Source: Dolomedes plantarius (Eukaryota; Arthropoda; Arachnida; Araneae; Dolomedidae). From it: a DNA stretch of 64,000 nucleotides. How positions within the stretch are numbered: position 1 is the first letter of the stretch; every line of letters begins with the position of its first letter. Position numbers and translations under genes: made by a program. Positions 22,058-35,079 of the stretch are shown piece after piece. The DNA lies in NCBI GenBank assembly GCA_907164885.2, contig OU015496.1:103134325-103198324 (forward strand), written 5' to 3'. Under the pieces are notes generated by a model that worked only from the letters and a program-made list of their open reading frames with translations, was not told the origin of the DNA and did not search any database.

Positions 22058-23784
22058 ATATTTCTTTCTTTATACATATAAAGTACATGTCTTTAAATAC
22101 GTCATATAAAAAATGGAATCCGTTATCTGTATGATGCAAATAAAATGTATATTTATTAGAAGAAACTATGTGTTTTGTGTAGCCAGGAGTCCACTTTTGG
22201 CCTGCGCCTTTGAATTTGTTGTTAAATATCTATATGTGATCTCATTCTAGCCTTTTTCTTTTCTTTGACAAGGATTAAAGCAAATATGTGAAATTGTACA
22301 TAATGCATTTGGTAACCGCTAGAGCACAATGTTTGCTTCTGTGGCTGACACGTTTTCTATCCACACCAATTTTACAAAGTCTACACTAGCCTTTTTCACT
22401 ACACTAGCTTGGATCATTTTTTATTATTGCCAGACATTCTTGTATGATTAACGATTTAATCTGAAGCCCCGATCACATTTCAACACCATCTTGCAACAGT
22501 TACTCGGTTAAGTGTAAATATTTTAAAGTTACCTGGAGAATGTACTCTGATACGTACCAGTGAACCAAAAATACATTTCTGTTGTATTTTTTCAATCAAA
22601 TTACTGTGGTTTTTTTAACTGGTATTAACAGTATTATAATGGCCAGTTATTCTGGCTTAATAGCTTTGTGTACTCTATCAGTGTGTGGCAGCATTAAAGG
22701 AAATGATACATCACACCATCTGGTGTTGTCATTGCGTAATCAGGTAAAGGTATTAAAGTTTGGTGCGTATCACTACATTGCGACACTCTCAGATATTTTC
22801 ATTTCTTTCCGAGCAGTTAACATCCATTCCCTTCCGAAATTGTATGCACCCTTTTTAAAACTTCTTATGAATCACTGAAGCAACAAAGAAGAAATTGCAA
22901 TAAATATGGGCTACAAAACATTTAACTTAGGGGATAAAAATATAATGTGATCCTTTCTCCAAAAAAATGAATATAAAAATACATAAAAATCTTTGTTTTT
23001 TTAATAATAAATGTTTATTTTTGAATAAAATTACACTCTGTTGAGAAAGAAAAAGCTTAAGCTAGAAGGTAACTTTGCTGATAAAGGCAGAATACATATG
23101 TCTAATACATCAAATAAATAAAAATAAATGCACTTAACCTACAGCTAATAAAGAACAAAAACATTTTTTAATTTAAATGAAAAAAAATCACAACTCACTG
23201 AGACAGTATGAAACTTTAATTTTCTTTATTTATTAAATGAAAAAATATCAACAAGAAAAAAAAATTTAAGGGAAAAATTTTCATTAACTTTTATTGATTT
23301 TATTTATTGCAATTAGAGTGTAAAATATGTTTAAGATTTTTTATTCATGAATTTTGAAATCCATACGGTGTGAGTAACATTTAATTTTTTTTGGACTTTT
23401 AATTAAGAAAACAATCAAAGCCTCGGAGCAAGCAAAATTAATTTTCTGAAAACTTTCTAATAATTGTTTTTCATCTGTCCAAAAACTAATTTGGGATTTG
23501 CTTTTTTTTCCCTCTGACAAATATTTGTAGAAATGATTATTAAATTACTTATTAAAACTTGGTTTGGAAATGCTTTTAGTGCCTGCATTTTCTTGCTATT
23601 TGGTAAGTGGGATAGACACGTAGAAAATGTAGGAACAAATCTTCATTAGGATTTCAAAAAATTTCTGCAACTGCAATTCATTGTCAAACAGAGGTTATCG
23701 ATTTCCTAAATAAATAATTCCCATGGACGAATGCAAAATTATTTATAATTTATATCTTCCCCATTAAAGACAGAATAATTCACT
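22058..23784. other. No feature recognised
   Basis: A 98-codon plus-strand frame at 22582-22878 has no recognisable domain and is not supported as a gene. The rest is AT-rich and featureless to my eye. Confidence 0.45.
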
Positions 23785-24050
23785 TTCCATTTCCAATGCA
23801 CCAGACAGGGCGCGACACAGCAATTAAGGCCTTCGGGGATTGAAATCCTGCCGTTAAATAGTCTGGCACCCCAATTTAGACAAAGCCCCCCAGGGGCGAC
23901 ACCTGGTGGGTTCTTACCTTCTTTATCATCATAGATAGACTTTCCGGTATACGGATTATACGTGTCCATATCCGGTCTAGACACACAGATATTTAATGGC
24001 GTCGTCGGAATTCGAACGAGCGTGCTACCACTAAGACCTTGGGCCCTAGG
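23785..24050 (-). mobile_element. tRNA-derived SINE, family A relative, minus strand
   Basis: Minus-strand head with TTAGTGGTAGCACGC and B box GTTCGAATTCC near 24005-24040. Next comes the family-A phrase GACGACGCCATTAAATA, then GTGTCTAGACCGGATATGG. The body diverges from the family-A copies beyond about 23930, and a second tRNA-like phrase (GGATTTCAATCC) appears near 23840, so this may be a composite or a subfamily. Confidence 0.65.
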
Positions 24051-24243
24051 TTGCTGGATTTAATGTTTTGCAGCTATGCTTAGCTCATATTAAGGCAAAG
24101 ATCTAATAAGAAGAAAATTTATAATTGATTTTGAAAGTATTGTAATGACTCTTCACCCATTCTCAATCTTATTTTTCCCTTAGAGAACAAATGTTTGTTT
24201 ATCTGTCTTGGACAACCAACTCACTAGAAACTTGTACTAACGT

Positions 24244-24478
24244 TTATGCTACCAACCCACCATGCCATACCTTCCTCCTCAATTTAGACCGAATACTCCC
24301 AGGAACAACATGTGGTGGAATCGTACATTCTCCCACTCTCTGACCCAATAGAAGATCTTTCCGATCTACTGCTTTCACGTGCATATATCCTGCATTGACA
24401 CGAAGGTATTTAATGGCGTCGTCACGATTAGAACAGAGCATCCCCAGTCCAATCACAACGCCCTATCACTAGGCTAAA
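24244..24478 (-). mobile_element. tRNA-derived SINE, family A relative, minus strand
   Basis: Head reads TAGCCTAGTGATAGGGCG with a degraded B box (GTTCTAATCG), followed by GACGACGCCATTAAATACC and TTCGTGTCAA, the family-A junction. It is a second copy only about 200 bp from the one at 23785-24050, same strand. No clear tail. Confidence 0.65.
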
Positions 24479-24807
24479 CATGCATTTACAAGTCTATCTT
24501 CGTTTAAATATCTATTTTTCCTGCCAACTGCGAGGACCCTGACATATTTCTTACAATGGCTGCATCAGCGGGAATAGAGTAATATATCTAAAATTTTTAG
24601 TAATCTGTAATTGTATCATTACCTCTAATTGTATTGTCTTGTTATTTTGCGACTTTTGATTGCTGGCTGTGGAGCAGTCAATCCATCTCACACATTTATG
24701 CTACCATTAAGGACACTAAAACAAAGTTTAGGAAAGTTCAAAGATTCTACCTTCTGCCGTCAAAGGAGTGTGTTTTCTAATCGTACATTCTCTTAGTAGA
24801 TACATTC
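24479..24807. other. Spacer before the Tc3-like element
   Basis: Contains CGTACATTCTC near 24781, also present inside the SINE at about 24322, so part of it may be a SINE remnant. Otherwise nothing recognised. Confidence 0.4.
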
Positions 24808-25035
24808 TACAGTGTTGGAAATTGATTTATGAAAACACGATTTTTTAAGAAAAACATTTTCAATATTCATTAAAAATGAATGAAATTTCATACATTATAC
24901 ATGATATGTATAACAAATGAGTTACAAAAATAAAATTTCATACATAATAATAAACAAAAGCATAAGGTCAAAAATTAGATTTTGATAACATACAAACATG
25001 GAAATTGATTTATGAAATATGCCATTTCATTGACA

Positions 25036-26772
<1,737 letters not shown>

Positions 26773-27108
26773 CGTGAAAAGTATGACTGAAACGCATTGC
26801 TTCCAATATATAACGCTTTTTATGTCTACTGCGCATGTCACGTTACTTGGTTATATGCAAATTTTTCTCACATTACATCAGAATAGCCAATGAAATGTGA
26901 TATTTCATAAATCAATTTCCATGTTTGTATGTTATGAAAGTCTAATTTTTACCGTATGTTTTTGTTTATCATTATGTATGAAATTTCATTTTTGTAAATC
27001 ATTTGTTATACATAGCATGTATAATGTATGAAATTTCATTCATTTTTAATGAATATGAAAGAAGTTTTTGTTAAAAAAACCGTGTTTTCATAAATCAATT
27101 TCCAAGTA

Positions 27109-27440
27109 CCTTCGTGTCAAAGCCGGATATTGGCACGTTAAGTTCTTAGAAGGTAAATTCTTTATATGAATTGAGAAAGGGTGGGAGACACAATGTACGA
27201 GCAATGTACATTGCTCGTACATTGTGTCTCCCACCCTTTCAATGTACGAGCTCCTCAGATGTTGCCCCTGGTGGTGCTCGGACAAAATTCAGGTGGCATC
27301 AGGGGGGTGGTATTGGTTCACCTATGTGGTGCCCCCATTGAAAGCAACCAAGGATTCTCGCGGATTATGTGTGAACATCCTCATTGACAAGTGTCCAACA
27401 TTGGCAAACAGCGACAGCGACAACAACAACAACAACAACT
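27109..27440 (+). mobile_element. tRNA-derived SINE, family A, 5'-truncated, plus strand
   Basis: Begins at the junction with the Tc3-like element within the phrase ACCTTCGTGTCAAAGCCGGA and lacks its tRNA head. The body follows the minus-strand copy at 42908-43217 (GGCACGTTAA, GGTGCCCCCATTGAAAG, ACATCCTCATTGACAAGTG). It ends in a tail built from (CAACAA)-type units at 27412-27440. The body is split by a 66-bp palindrome at 27175-27240. Confidence 0.85.
27175..27240. repeat. Perfect 66-bp palindrome, no loop
   Basis: 27175-27207 is followed immediately by its exact reverse complement at 27208-27240; the centre is AATGTACATT. Directly after it, CAATGTACGAGC is repeated once more before the SINE body continues with TCCTCAG. 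That suggests the original text had one left arm and the inverted copy was added later. Confidence 0.98.
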
Positions 27441-27444
27441 TTTA

Positions 27445-27660
27445 GGGTCACCCAGTGGCTAAGTGGTCAAGGCAATAGCCTGCCACGCTGTGGGCACGGG
27501 TTCGATTACCGTATAATACTTGGTTGTATTCTTGGGAACTTGTAAGTCTTTCGCCTGCAAAAGGAAAGGGGATCTGCAATCCATCGTCCATAGCCGGTCT
27601 CATCGCTCGTTTATAAAAAGTTCTTCCGGGATTGTGTAATTTTTATTTCTATTTCCTTGT
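27445..27660 (+). mobile_element. tRNA-derived SINE, family B, plus strand
   Basis: Starts directly behind the tail of the preceding SINE. The first 75 bases are strongly tRNA-like: GTGGCTAAGTGGTCAAGGC (A box) and CACGGGTTCGATTACC (B box) at tRNA spacing, with a variable-arm-like stretch between, as in tRNA-Ser or tRNA-Leu. The body (CTTTCGCCTGCAAAAGGAAA) differs from family A. No CCA-adjacent acceptor pairing is visible, so this is a SINE and not a functional tRNA. Confidence 0.78.
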
Positions 27661-28390
27661 ATTTATATGTACACCAGACTGGGGTGTGACAGTCGTCAGC
27701 CCCAGGCACCTCCCCCCCCCCACACACACACGACTTTTAGGTATGTATTTTAAAAGAGGGCATTTCGTAGCTTATTCAAAACGAATCTTTTTTCCTAACA
27801 CTAGTTCAAAAATGACTTTTAATTTACCTTAGCGTACTGTAATGAATAAAATTAAAGGAAAACTTAAATAAATTATTTAGTTCCATACTATGAAAAAAAG
27901 AACAAAATTTCAAACACGTACTTTTGTACGGGTTGATTCAAATATTATAATTTAAAGACCGCACAATACGAGTAATCAATGCTTTCAGAACGATATTTCA
28001 AACATACCAGAAACTCGGCGCAAGCAGATTAATTCTTAAATACCTTTTACTTCAATCGCGTTATCAAATTCTGGCGCATTGCAAATATTCAAGTAATGCT
28101 GTTCGTTTCCAGTACTTCCTCCTTAATTATAGATTGAAGATGCAGTTTTACGTAAACAAATAGCCTCTTACTCTGCGCATTTCTGTTTCAGGAAGCGCAT
28201 ACAAATTGGCAACGAGATAAATGATTAAACGGGAAGTGAGAAAATTGAAATTTTATTGCAGTTATTATCCAAATTTACAATGTTTTCATCAACGAAATGA
28301 GCGTTGGTTTGATGCTATTGCCCAAGTGAGTTTAAGTATAACTTTTCCGAGTGCTCTTAGTCTTCAAGGTTTAAAGTAAAAATGTTCGAG
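27661..28390. other. Mostly unassigned; contains one block repeated near 37 kb
   Basis: A short C-rich then CA-rich run lies at 27710-27732. The block 28111-28175 (TTAATTATAGATTGAAG, CGTAAACAAATAGCCTCTTA) resembles 37077-37145 in order and spacing. Nothing else recognised. Confidence 0.45.
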
Positions 28391-28400
28391 CATATATATA

Positions 28401-28436
<36 letters not shown>
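28391..28436. repeat. (TA)n microsatellite
   Basis: TA tract with one CT interruption near 28401. Confidence 0.95.
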
Positions 28437-28437
<1 letters not shown>

Positions 28438-28795
28438 CCCTTTTGGGATTCTTGAGAGTTAAAAAAATGAGTGAAAAATAAAATAAACATAAAGAAACAT
28501 AAGAAAATGTAAATTAAATTTAAAATGATGAATTATCAGTCTTATGTATGTAAGTCGTGTAGGCTTTTGTTAAACTGTAGCATGTATTTGAAACTAAATA
28601 ATAAAATGAAAAATTAAATTGCAAATTGAAACCAACTCGACTTCAAATGGGCGTAGATATGTCTGTAAAAATTATAAAAAATCCGTTTGATCACGTATTC
28701 CTATACATTCATTTTCTCTGATGAATAACAGTATTGTATATTATATGCTGTTTTAATAAAAGTATTATCCACTTTAAAGGAACTTTATTCATCAT

Positions 28796-28878
28796 TAGGG
28801 ATACGTAAATTTTGAATAAAAAATACCGAAATTTCGCAACAACAAAAAATGCAATATATAAAATTTCGCATTTATTCG

Positions 28879-28930
<52 letters not shown>

Positions 28931-29585
28931 TTAAAAAATTCGCATTTATTAAAAAAAATGACAATTTTACTCACTTGGATAAATAAGTATTAAAATTCTT
29001 AGTTAAAAGTTAACATTGTAGTAGTTTCCACAATATGTTACTTAAGTATTTGCCTTCTATCATTAATTAATACGTTGCACATACTAAAATATCTCAGAAT
29101 TTACTCTGTTAACGGGATTATAGAGGCTTTGCAAAGTTAAGGTAGCAGCGTTTCGTTGCAATTAACACCTGTATAACATCAACAGGAGTCTCTTGGTTGA
29201 CTACTGTAAGTAGCTGAAATACCCTTGACTTGGCGCTCAAGAGATGTTCTTAAATCTACTAAATTGTTCCATAAAACTTGATGGTTGATTTTTACAGTTA
29301 GATTATTAGGTTCAACTCCGGTAAGGACAAACTGTCCGGGTGAAATTTGGAGCAGATCCGAGGGAGAGTGAGATCTCTCAGTTAAAGATCGCGGATGGTC
29401 TTACATAAGCAATTAAGTTAATAAATCATTACTATTATTTCCTAATTTTGCTTTAAAGGCCGTTCATCACCGAGTTTTCGCGAAAAGTAGTAAACAAATT
29501 ATTTTTGCATTAATTCTCTCACATCGGCAAATTTCGCATTTATTCGTATCTATTTCGTGAATACGAAAATTACGTATCGTTTCTC
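28796..29585. mobile_element. Composite repeat: hAT-like ends around a tRNA-SINE-like core, copy 1
   Basis: The left end TAGGGATACGTAAATTTT and the right end read inward (GATACGTAATTTTCGTATTC) are inverted. Near both ends sits TTTCGCATTTATTCG. Inside, 29279-29450 contains a B-box-like GGTTCAACTCCGG, the phrase AGGACAAACTGTCCGGGTGA and a TTACTATTATT tail, as in a SINE. The same core plus right end recurs at 57783-58093. A (TA)n tract occupies 28880-28927. Flanks TCATCAT and TCATCCT may be a degraded target duplication. Confidence 0.6.
28880..28927. repeat. (TA)n microsatellite inside the composite repeat
   Basis: Follows TTTATTCGCAA and precedes another AAATTCGCATTTATT, so it expanded between two terminal-repeat copies. 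Confidence 0.95.
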
Positions 29586-31208
29586 ATCCTATTAAATTTT
29601 TACCCGAACCTCACGTTCTTAGTTGGCAATATTTTCATTCAGAGTTTGTGGTTTGTCGAAAATGAATGTCTGTTTATGTTACGGATTAGTGCAGCACGGC
29701 TTATTTGCAGATTAGGTAAATAGATAAGTAAACTAAAAGTGTCAGTTTACGACGTTTATTGCCAGTATGCACGATTGCTTCTAGAATGAAAAGAAACTTT
29801 CTCGTTGCCAACTTACAGACATATTTTTTAGTAAAGTTTCAAAAATATTCAGTGGAATGGCTGTTAGATAATCGATATGCATCATGACAACCTCAGATTT
29901 AAAAAGAGCACTGTGTATGTCTTATTTATATATTTCTTGATATTGTATTCCGAAACTGCTTCCCTTTTACGTTTATTCTATTACGTTTATACATTTCTGA
30001 GAGTGGTGTATTACATTTAAAACTTTCTCTCGCTCTAATTAATAAAATGTATTTACGAGTGTAATTCTCACCTTATGTAATTCTTGATACTAATTTTTAT
30101 ACTTTAATGTCTTCTTAAACTTGTCTAACAATAATATGAATTTATAAAAGCAAACAACTCTAAATTTAAATAAACAACGTGTTTAACGCCAAAGTTTAAA
30201 ATGAGGTAAAACACTCGCCAGTTTGTTATTTACCAAGTTACTTTAATATATTATTCTAAATATAGCAGTTATATTAACAGAACAATTAAAAATCAAAATT
30301 CTTTTTTCTTCTGTTTGTTCGTGCACATGGTTAGATAGAATAACATACAGCAAAAATATATTATATGTGAGTAATTATCCAAAATGTAGACAAATATATT
30401 ATCTAGATAATTATGTTGCGATTCTCATGAATTTGATGAAAATATCCGTTGACTTAATATGATTGTCACCAAGGTTTTTTTCTTTCTCTCCTGTGTACAC
30501 GGTGTAACTGTAGAATGAATAGGAGAGGTTAATTCGCAATTAAACGGGTAATTAAACTGCAAGCGTTAATGCTGCTATGTACTAACCCCATTGGATTCGC
30601 TCACCTCAATGTTAACCTATGTAGAAAATTTGTCCACGGATTGCCGACTTGGATTCAAAGATATTTTTAAAAAAATTGTACTCTGTCATAGAGAAAGAAA
30701 TTTTACATTTGTGTACATTTTTCGTTTTTTTTTAAATGTAATTAATATTTTAAAATTTAAATTATTCGGGGGAAAATCTGGTATAGTGTGTTTTAAACGC
30801 TCATAAATTCCTTCGGTGGACGAAATTTATAAAATGAATCCTGCAGCGTTTTGCAGAAAATTTCAAGCTATCTGACAATACCAATTTTATTTGATTATGA
30901 GCATTTATGTACGTGTAAATAGTTGACAAAAATATATTTTAAATAAAAAAATTTGGAGGCAGCGCTTAACCCCCCTATAGAGAGAGAGCCGTTACAATCC
31001 CTCAAAATGTCAATCCTGAGGGGAGTGGAATTCTTGAACTGTCAACTGGACTTTTCTCACCACAAGAGTCTGAAAGAAGACGAAAAGGGAAATACGATTT
31101 TTTTCTTAGTATATAGCAGCCTTAAAATAAACAATTTAGTGTTTTGCCATCAAGAAATATTGTTGTTACAAATAGGTAAAGAAATTTACACTTGCTTTTG
31201 TTTCTAGA
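29586..31208. other. Mostly unassigned
   Basis: 29684-29716 (GATTAGTGCAGCACGGCTT then TTTGCAGATTAGG) resembles 37148-37181, part of a scattered block set. Open frames at 30591-30806 and 30953-31207 have no domain. Nothing else recognised. Confidence 0.45.
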
Positions 31209-32070
31209 TTTATAAAGTTGGCCCAAATGAAAGTGGAAATTTTGTCATAGCGGTAGATGGTGTTGTATGTTACGAATAAAGCTGTCAATTAAATATAATA
31301 TATTAGTGTGCTGTTTGAATGTGTTTAAGCAAGGTGATTACGTAAGGTGCTGACATGGATTCGTCAAACAGGTCCAGCGAGCAGTTATTGAAATTTGACG
31401 ACAGAAGGTGTTAGTGAAGCCGAAATTTATCGCCATAAGAGGGAAGTGTATGGGTATGAGCGTCTGTCGCAATGCACAGTATTCAGATGGTTTAGGGGGT
31501 TTGGTAATGGACATGTGAGTACGGGGGGTGGCGAGACGGGATCAACCACACTTGGTCATCACTATAGAATTGTTTGCCGTTGACAAGATTTGCAGGGACG
31601 TTTTCGCTAAGAACTCCCCCCCATTTGTCCTGACCTGTCACCCTGCGACTATTGTTTTCCTCCGAAGAGAAGATCCCGGAGAAACTGGTCACTCGGGGAG
31701 AGTTCTTTATTGATGAGGAGTGGAACGTTACAGAAGCGAAGGTCAACGGGAGAACATGTGTGACGGTGAAGAATGTTGATTATCCCCGACCCCTCATTTC
31801 AAGAATCGACCTCCCCGAGGAAACAACCCTAAAACCAGTGTCTGGTCTCTTCTAGCAGGACGTTGACTTTACCGCATCTTTGGTACAATGAAAAAGGTTT
31901 TCAAGGACCATCGGTTTGCTGACTATGCAAAAGTCCTGACATCGTTGAAGACTGGTTCTGTAAACAATCGTGGACATTCTTCTCTCAGGGTATCCGAAAT
32001 CTAGTAAGCGCTGGGACACTTGCTGGAAACAACAGGGCGACTATGGTTAGATATATAGTTCATGTATCAC
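31209..32070 (+). mobile_element. Rearranged mariner relic
   Basis: Starts with a mariner-like end (AAAGTTGGCCCAAATGAAAG) at 31211. A transposase start at about 31355 (MDSS, shifting frame to VQRAVIE) leads into LTTEGVSEAEIY and LSQCTVFRWFRGFGNG, an HTH_48 domain. The middle of the protein, with the first two catalytic Asp, is absent. Text equivalent to the third Asp block (SPDLSPCDYC-like) follows at 31600-31650. Then come about 230 unrelated bases, then MKKVFKDHRFADYAKVLTSL and a C-terminal region (FFSQGI, LLETTGR) at 31890-32045. The right inverted repeat was not found. It is dead by deletion, insertion and several frameshifts. Confidence 0.85.
31652..31855 (+). other. Open frame of unknown origin inside the mariner relic
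   Basis: 67 codons, in part WNVTEAKVNGRTCVTVKNV and PLISRIDLPEETT. It lies between the third-Asp block and the MKKVFKDHRF block of the mariner, where normal elements have no such sequence. Composition is balanced and the peptide looks protein-like rather than random AT-rich translation. I do not recognise it. It could be a captured piece of another transposon or a host exon, or chance. Confidence 0.35.
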
Positions 32071-33435
32071 TATTACTTCATGTATGTTTGCATATTCCAA
32101 CCAACAAATCTTTACAGGAAAAAAAAGGTTGGTTTTTCATTTGAGCTTCCCTTATACATTACAATTAAGCAGTTAGCTTCACTTTACTTCGTCATTTGAC
32201 ATTTCCCTGGTACGGAGATATTTTTATCCGAATGCAATATATTATGACTTCATCTTTATGAAACCATCGCAACGTAAGTAGCATTATGATAATAACAGGA
32301 GTAGAATACAATCTATTGAAAGAAAATGCATTACACCAAGATACTATGTGAAAAATCACTTCGCCTTCCTTTTACGAGCACTTCTTCTGTTAAGATATAT
32401 TTATTGAATGAAGAATAATATGATAATAAAAGTAACCCAATGACTGATATTATGTAACCTTTCCCTTAATTAAAAAAGGAAGTAAACTTTTCGTTTCCTG
32501 TTCCTCTGTTTTAATTAAAAATGATATTTTCACTAACAATTTTAAAATGAAACCCTATTTAGAAATCGAAAGCATTCTGTTTTAGAATCACCGACCCAAT
32601 ACGTTTGTCGCTAGAGAAATCTTTCATTAACACTCTCCATTTCTATCGAAATATCAAAACTTCCACTTGGAGCAAGTACAAATCAACCGTGATACTCTGC
32701 GATCAAAATCACTTTCTCCTAAATATACCAACTGAAATAAAAGCAGTTTGCCGTAAACAAATCACATTCACTCTGCTCTATAGAGCGTGTTAATAGATTA
32801 GCCGAGACTCGTACAATTAATCTGAAAATACTGCCCAGATAATTTATTACGGTTACTAACACATTGTCTCGCTGCAGTGCCTAATGCTCAAATGCAACAG
32901 AGCAAAGCTTTATGAAAGTTTGCATAAACATATAAGAAATGCATTACACATTTTTCGAATAGAATATGATTTTCTTTTGATGTGAGATATTACTGTTCAA
33001 ATACTCAATATAGCATATTCCATGCGTGTTAATGAACAATAATTTGCTTTTCAAATTCCACAGACATAGTATGCATGATCAAGCAATCACAAAACGCTAA
33101 AAAAATACTTTTAAAGTATGTGGAATTCATACACCAAGAGGCCTTAAAAAATGCTGTTTTTTTATTTGATGATTATATTTCACAATTATGCAAGCATAAA
33201 AAACAAAAATATGTTAAGAAAGAAAAATTATAACTACACCTTTTTTTTTTTTTAAACTATCATCGAAATACCACGTCAGCCGTTTCTCTGTGCATTATTT
33301 TATTTCTAGGATATAGAATAGATGCTATACACTGGATTAAAGGGATTCGCGTATGTTCAGTCTGGATGAATATAATTTTTTGCATTAGAGAGGTTTAAGT
33401 TTTAGAAAAATATTGACCAATGTCTTTTATTTCCA
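32071..33435. other. No feature recognised (about 1.4 kb)
   Basis: AT-rich; a short poly(T) run near 33241. No transposon ends or coding signal seen. Confidence 0.45.
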
Positions 33436-33439
33436 GTGG

Positions 33440-33745
33440 CAAGAAATAAACAAAAACAACAAGAAAGAAGATACAATAAAACAGACAACAAGGGGGGAAA
33501 GGTAAAACGAAAAAGGAAACAGGAACGCATCAATTACTCAATGCTCTTGCCTCCCAAAATCGGCTGCAGAGATCGCCGGCCGACAATGTCTCACAGCCTG
33601 GAGGTGGGGAATGTCCATACCTTGCGGTTTAACACAAAAAGTGCAGAAAAGGCTCACGAGAAATTTCAAGCGGCTCAGATGTTTAGCCAAACATTCATGA
33701 CCAGTTAAGGGGATGATTGCCATTACAAAGCGATTTTTGAAATTT
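33440..33745 (-). pseudogene. Non-LTR retrotransposon C-terminal zinc-motif fragment
   Basis: Minus-strand frame 33750-33538 contains LTGHECLAKHLSRLKFLVSL, then FCTFCVKPQGMDIPHLQAV and RHC. The GH...L, C-x2-C and H...C layout is that of the C-terminal tail after the RNase H domain in Jockey/I-type ORF2 proteins. The minus-strand 3' side (toward 33440) is pyrimidine-rich and ends near AATAAAAGACATTG, possibly the element's 3' end. The plus-strand frame over the same bases (33436-33708) is its shadow. Confidence 0.65.
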
Positions 33746-33964
33746 TGCATATATATTCATTAAAGTATAACTATATTAAAGACCTTATAAAATTTTATAA
33801 ATATTTAAAAAAATTATAGTTAAAAAATTATTTTTTAAATGCTCCTTGTGATCCAATTTTGAACTTTCCCCCTAAATTTCGCATTTATATTGCGTATAAC
33901 TACATTTTGAACAGAATTATGTATTACCTATGTTTTCAATAAATACTTAATTTTTAGGAAATAT

Positions 33965-34400
33965 TTTTACCAATTTTTTATTAACTTGCTTTCTTGTTTG
34001 TTTGTGTGTTTGTCTCTGACAAATCTTGCAATCGATTTCTAACTGACTTCCCGACTAGCTAGACATTTGAAACTTTTAGAATAGCTCAGAACACGATGAC
34101 AATGCATTTTGTTAATACTTTTAGCCATCTTTAAGCAGAATTAAATTTATTTTCAGTTATTCTCAGTTAATTTTGTTTTGTTGACTGGTGCAGCGATCTG
34201 TCGGCCGGAACGGGAAAGAAAAGTTAAATGCAAGTTAACTTCCAATTAACTTCATTTTCCTTCAAGTTGATGAGATAATTCATCAAAAAAATTTTCAAAA
34301 AGTATTTATTAATACATAGAATTGTCAAGTTTATATGATTCAACAGAAAATTTAAAAACATGGTGTATAAAAAGTTATTTTTATCTTGTAATTACTATGC
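33965..34400 (-). repeat. Dispersed repeat RF1, copy 1, minus orientation
   Basis: Full-length copy of a repeat of about 430 bp also found at 41566-42055, 45250-45690 and 51598-52020. Shared phrases, read on the minus strand, include GAACTTTTTATACACC-like, CGGCCGATAGATGG-like, CTAGCTAGTCGGGAAGTTAG, AAATCGATTGCAAGATTT and ACAAACACACAAAC. It has no coding frame. Weak inverted similarity at the ends (ACCAYGTTTTTA) suggests a non-autonomous DNA element; that is inference. Confidence 0.85.
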
Positions 34401-34435
34401 TTGTACTCGGAATTATCGCTAAATTTTTGCACTTT

Positions 34436-34500
34436 TCTTCACTATTATTAAGTTAACTTTTCTTCACTATTTGCACTTTTCTTCACTATTATTAAGTTAA
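34436..34500. repeat. Short tandem duplication
   Basis: CTTTTCTTCACTATTATTAA occurs twice about 50 bases apart, with GTTAA after each. Confidence 0.8.
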
Positions 34501-34530
34501 ACTTTGATAAACTGAGTTATGCCGAAACCT

Positions 34531-34761
34531 TTTTTTTTATATTTTCAATGCGGAGGTACTTGTCGCGAAGGCATTCGCCTATAATTCAACACAGGTTTGC
34601 TGGCCATTTTACTATGGGGGCGCCATATAGGCGGACCAGTGTTGCCCCCTATGAAGGGACGACACAAACGGAAGCATTTTAGGGGCGCTTCGCCAGGATT
34701 CGATCTGAGCACCCTCAGCACCGAAAACCAGCGCTCTGTACCACAAGGCCGCCACGGCCCC
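34531..34761 (-). mobile_element. tRNA-derived SINE, family C, with perfect 16-bp target duplication
   Basis: Minus-strand SINE of 231 bp. The head reads GGCCGTGGCGGCCTTGTGG with GTACAGAGCGC (A-box region) and AGATCGAATCC (B box). The tail is a poly(A) run, seen as T's at 34531-34538. AGTTATGCCGAAACCT flanks both sides (34515-34530 and 34762-34777) without mismatch, the mark of target-primed LINE-driven insertion. The body differs from families A and B. Confidence 0.93.
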
Positions 34762-34777
34762 AGTTATGCCGAAACCT

Positions 34778-35079
34778 AAAAATGGATGCTTAACTTTATT
34801 TTGATGTATTACAGGAGTCTTTATTATAAATTTTATAAAATTTCGTCAAAAATTATAACGCAAGAGGGATTTCAAAGACTTGCAAAATTGGAAATTACTC
34901 ATTTTGAGAAAAAGTCATTTAAAAGATATTTTTTCACCCACCTTTAATACTTACTTTTCTACAGCCACCAAATTTTCCTTTCACTTTTCACTACATATTT
35001 TAAATGCATTTTATTCCAATACTTACATATTTTAAAAATATTAATGCATCAAAAAAATTCCAATATTTCTTCGATTTTT
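34778..35079. other. No feature recognised
   Basis: AT-rich spacer. Confidence 0.4.

Noticed and set aside
27445..27515. Candidate functional tRNA gene
   Set aside because: A and B boxes are good, but no acceptor-stem pairing is visible and the sequence continues into a SINE body directly behind another SINE's tail.
33436..33708. Plus-strand 90-codon Lys/Arg-rich frame
   Set aside because: Overlaps the minus-strand non-LTR tail with C-x2-C...H...C motif; the basic N-terminus is translation of an A-rich 3' end.
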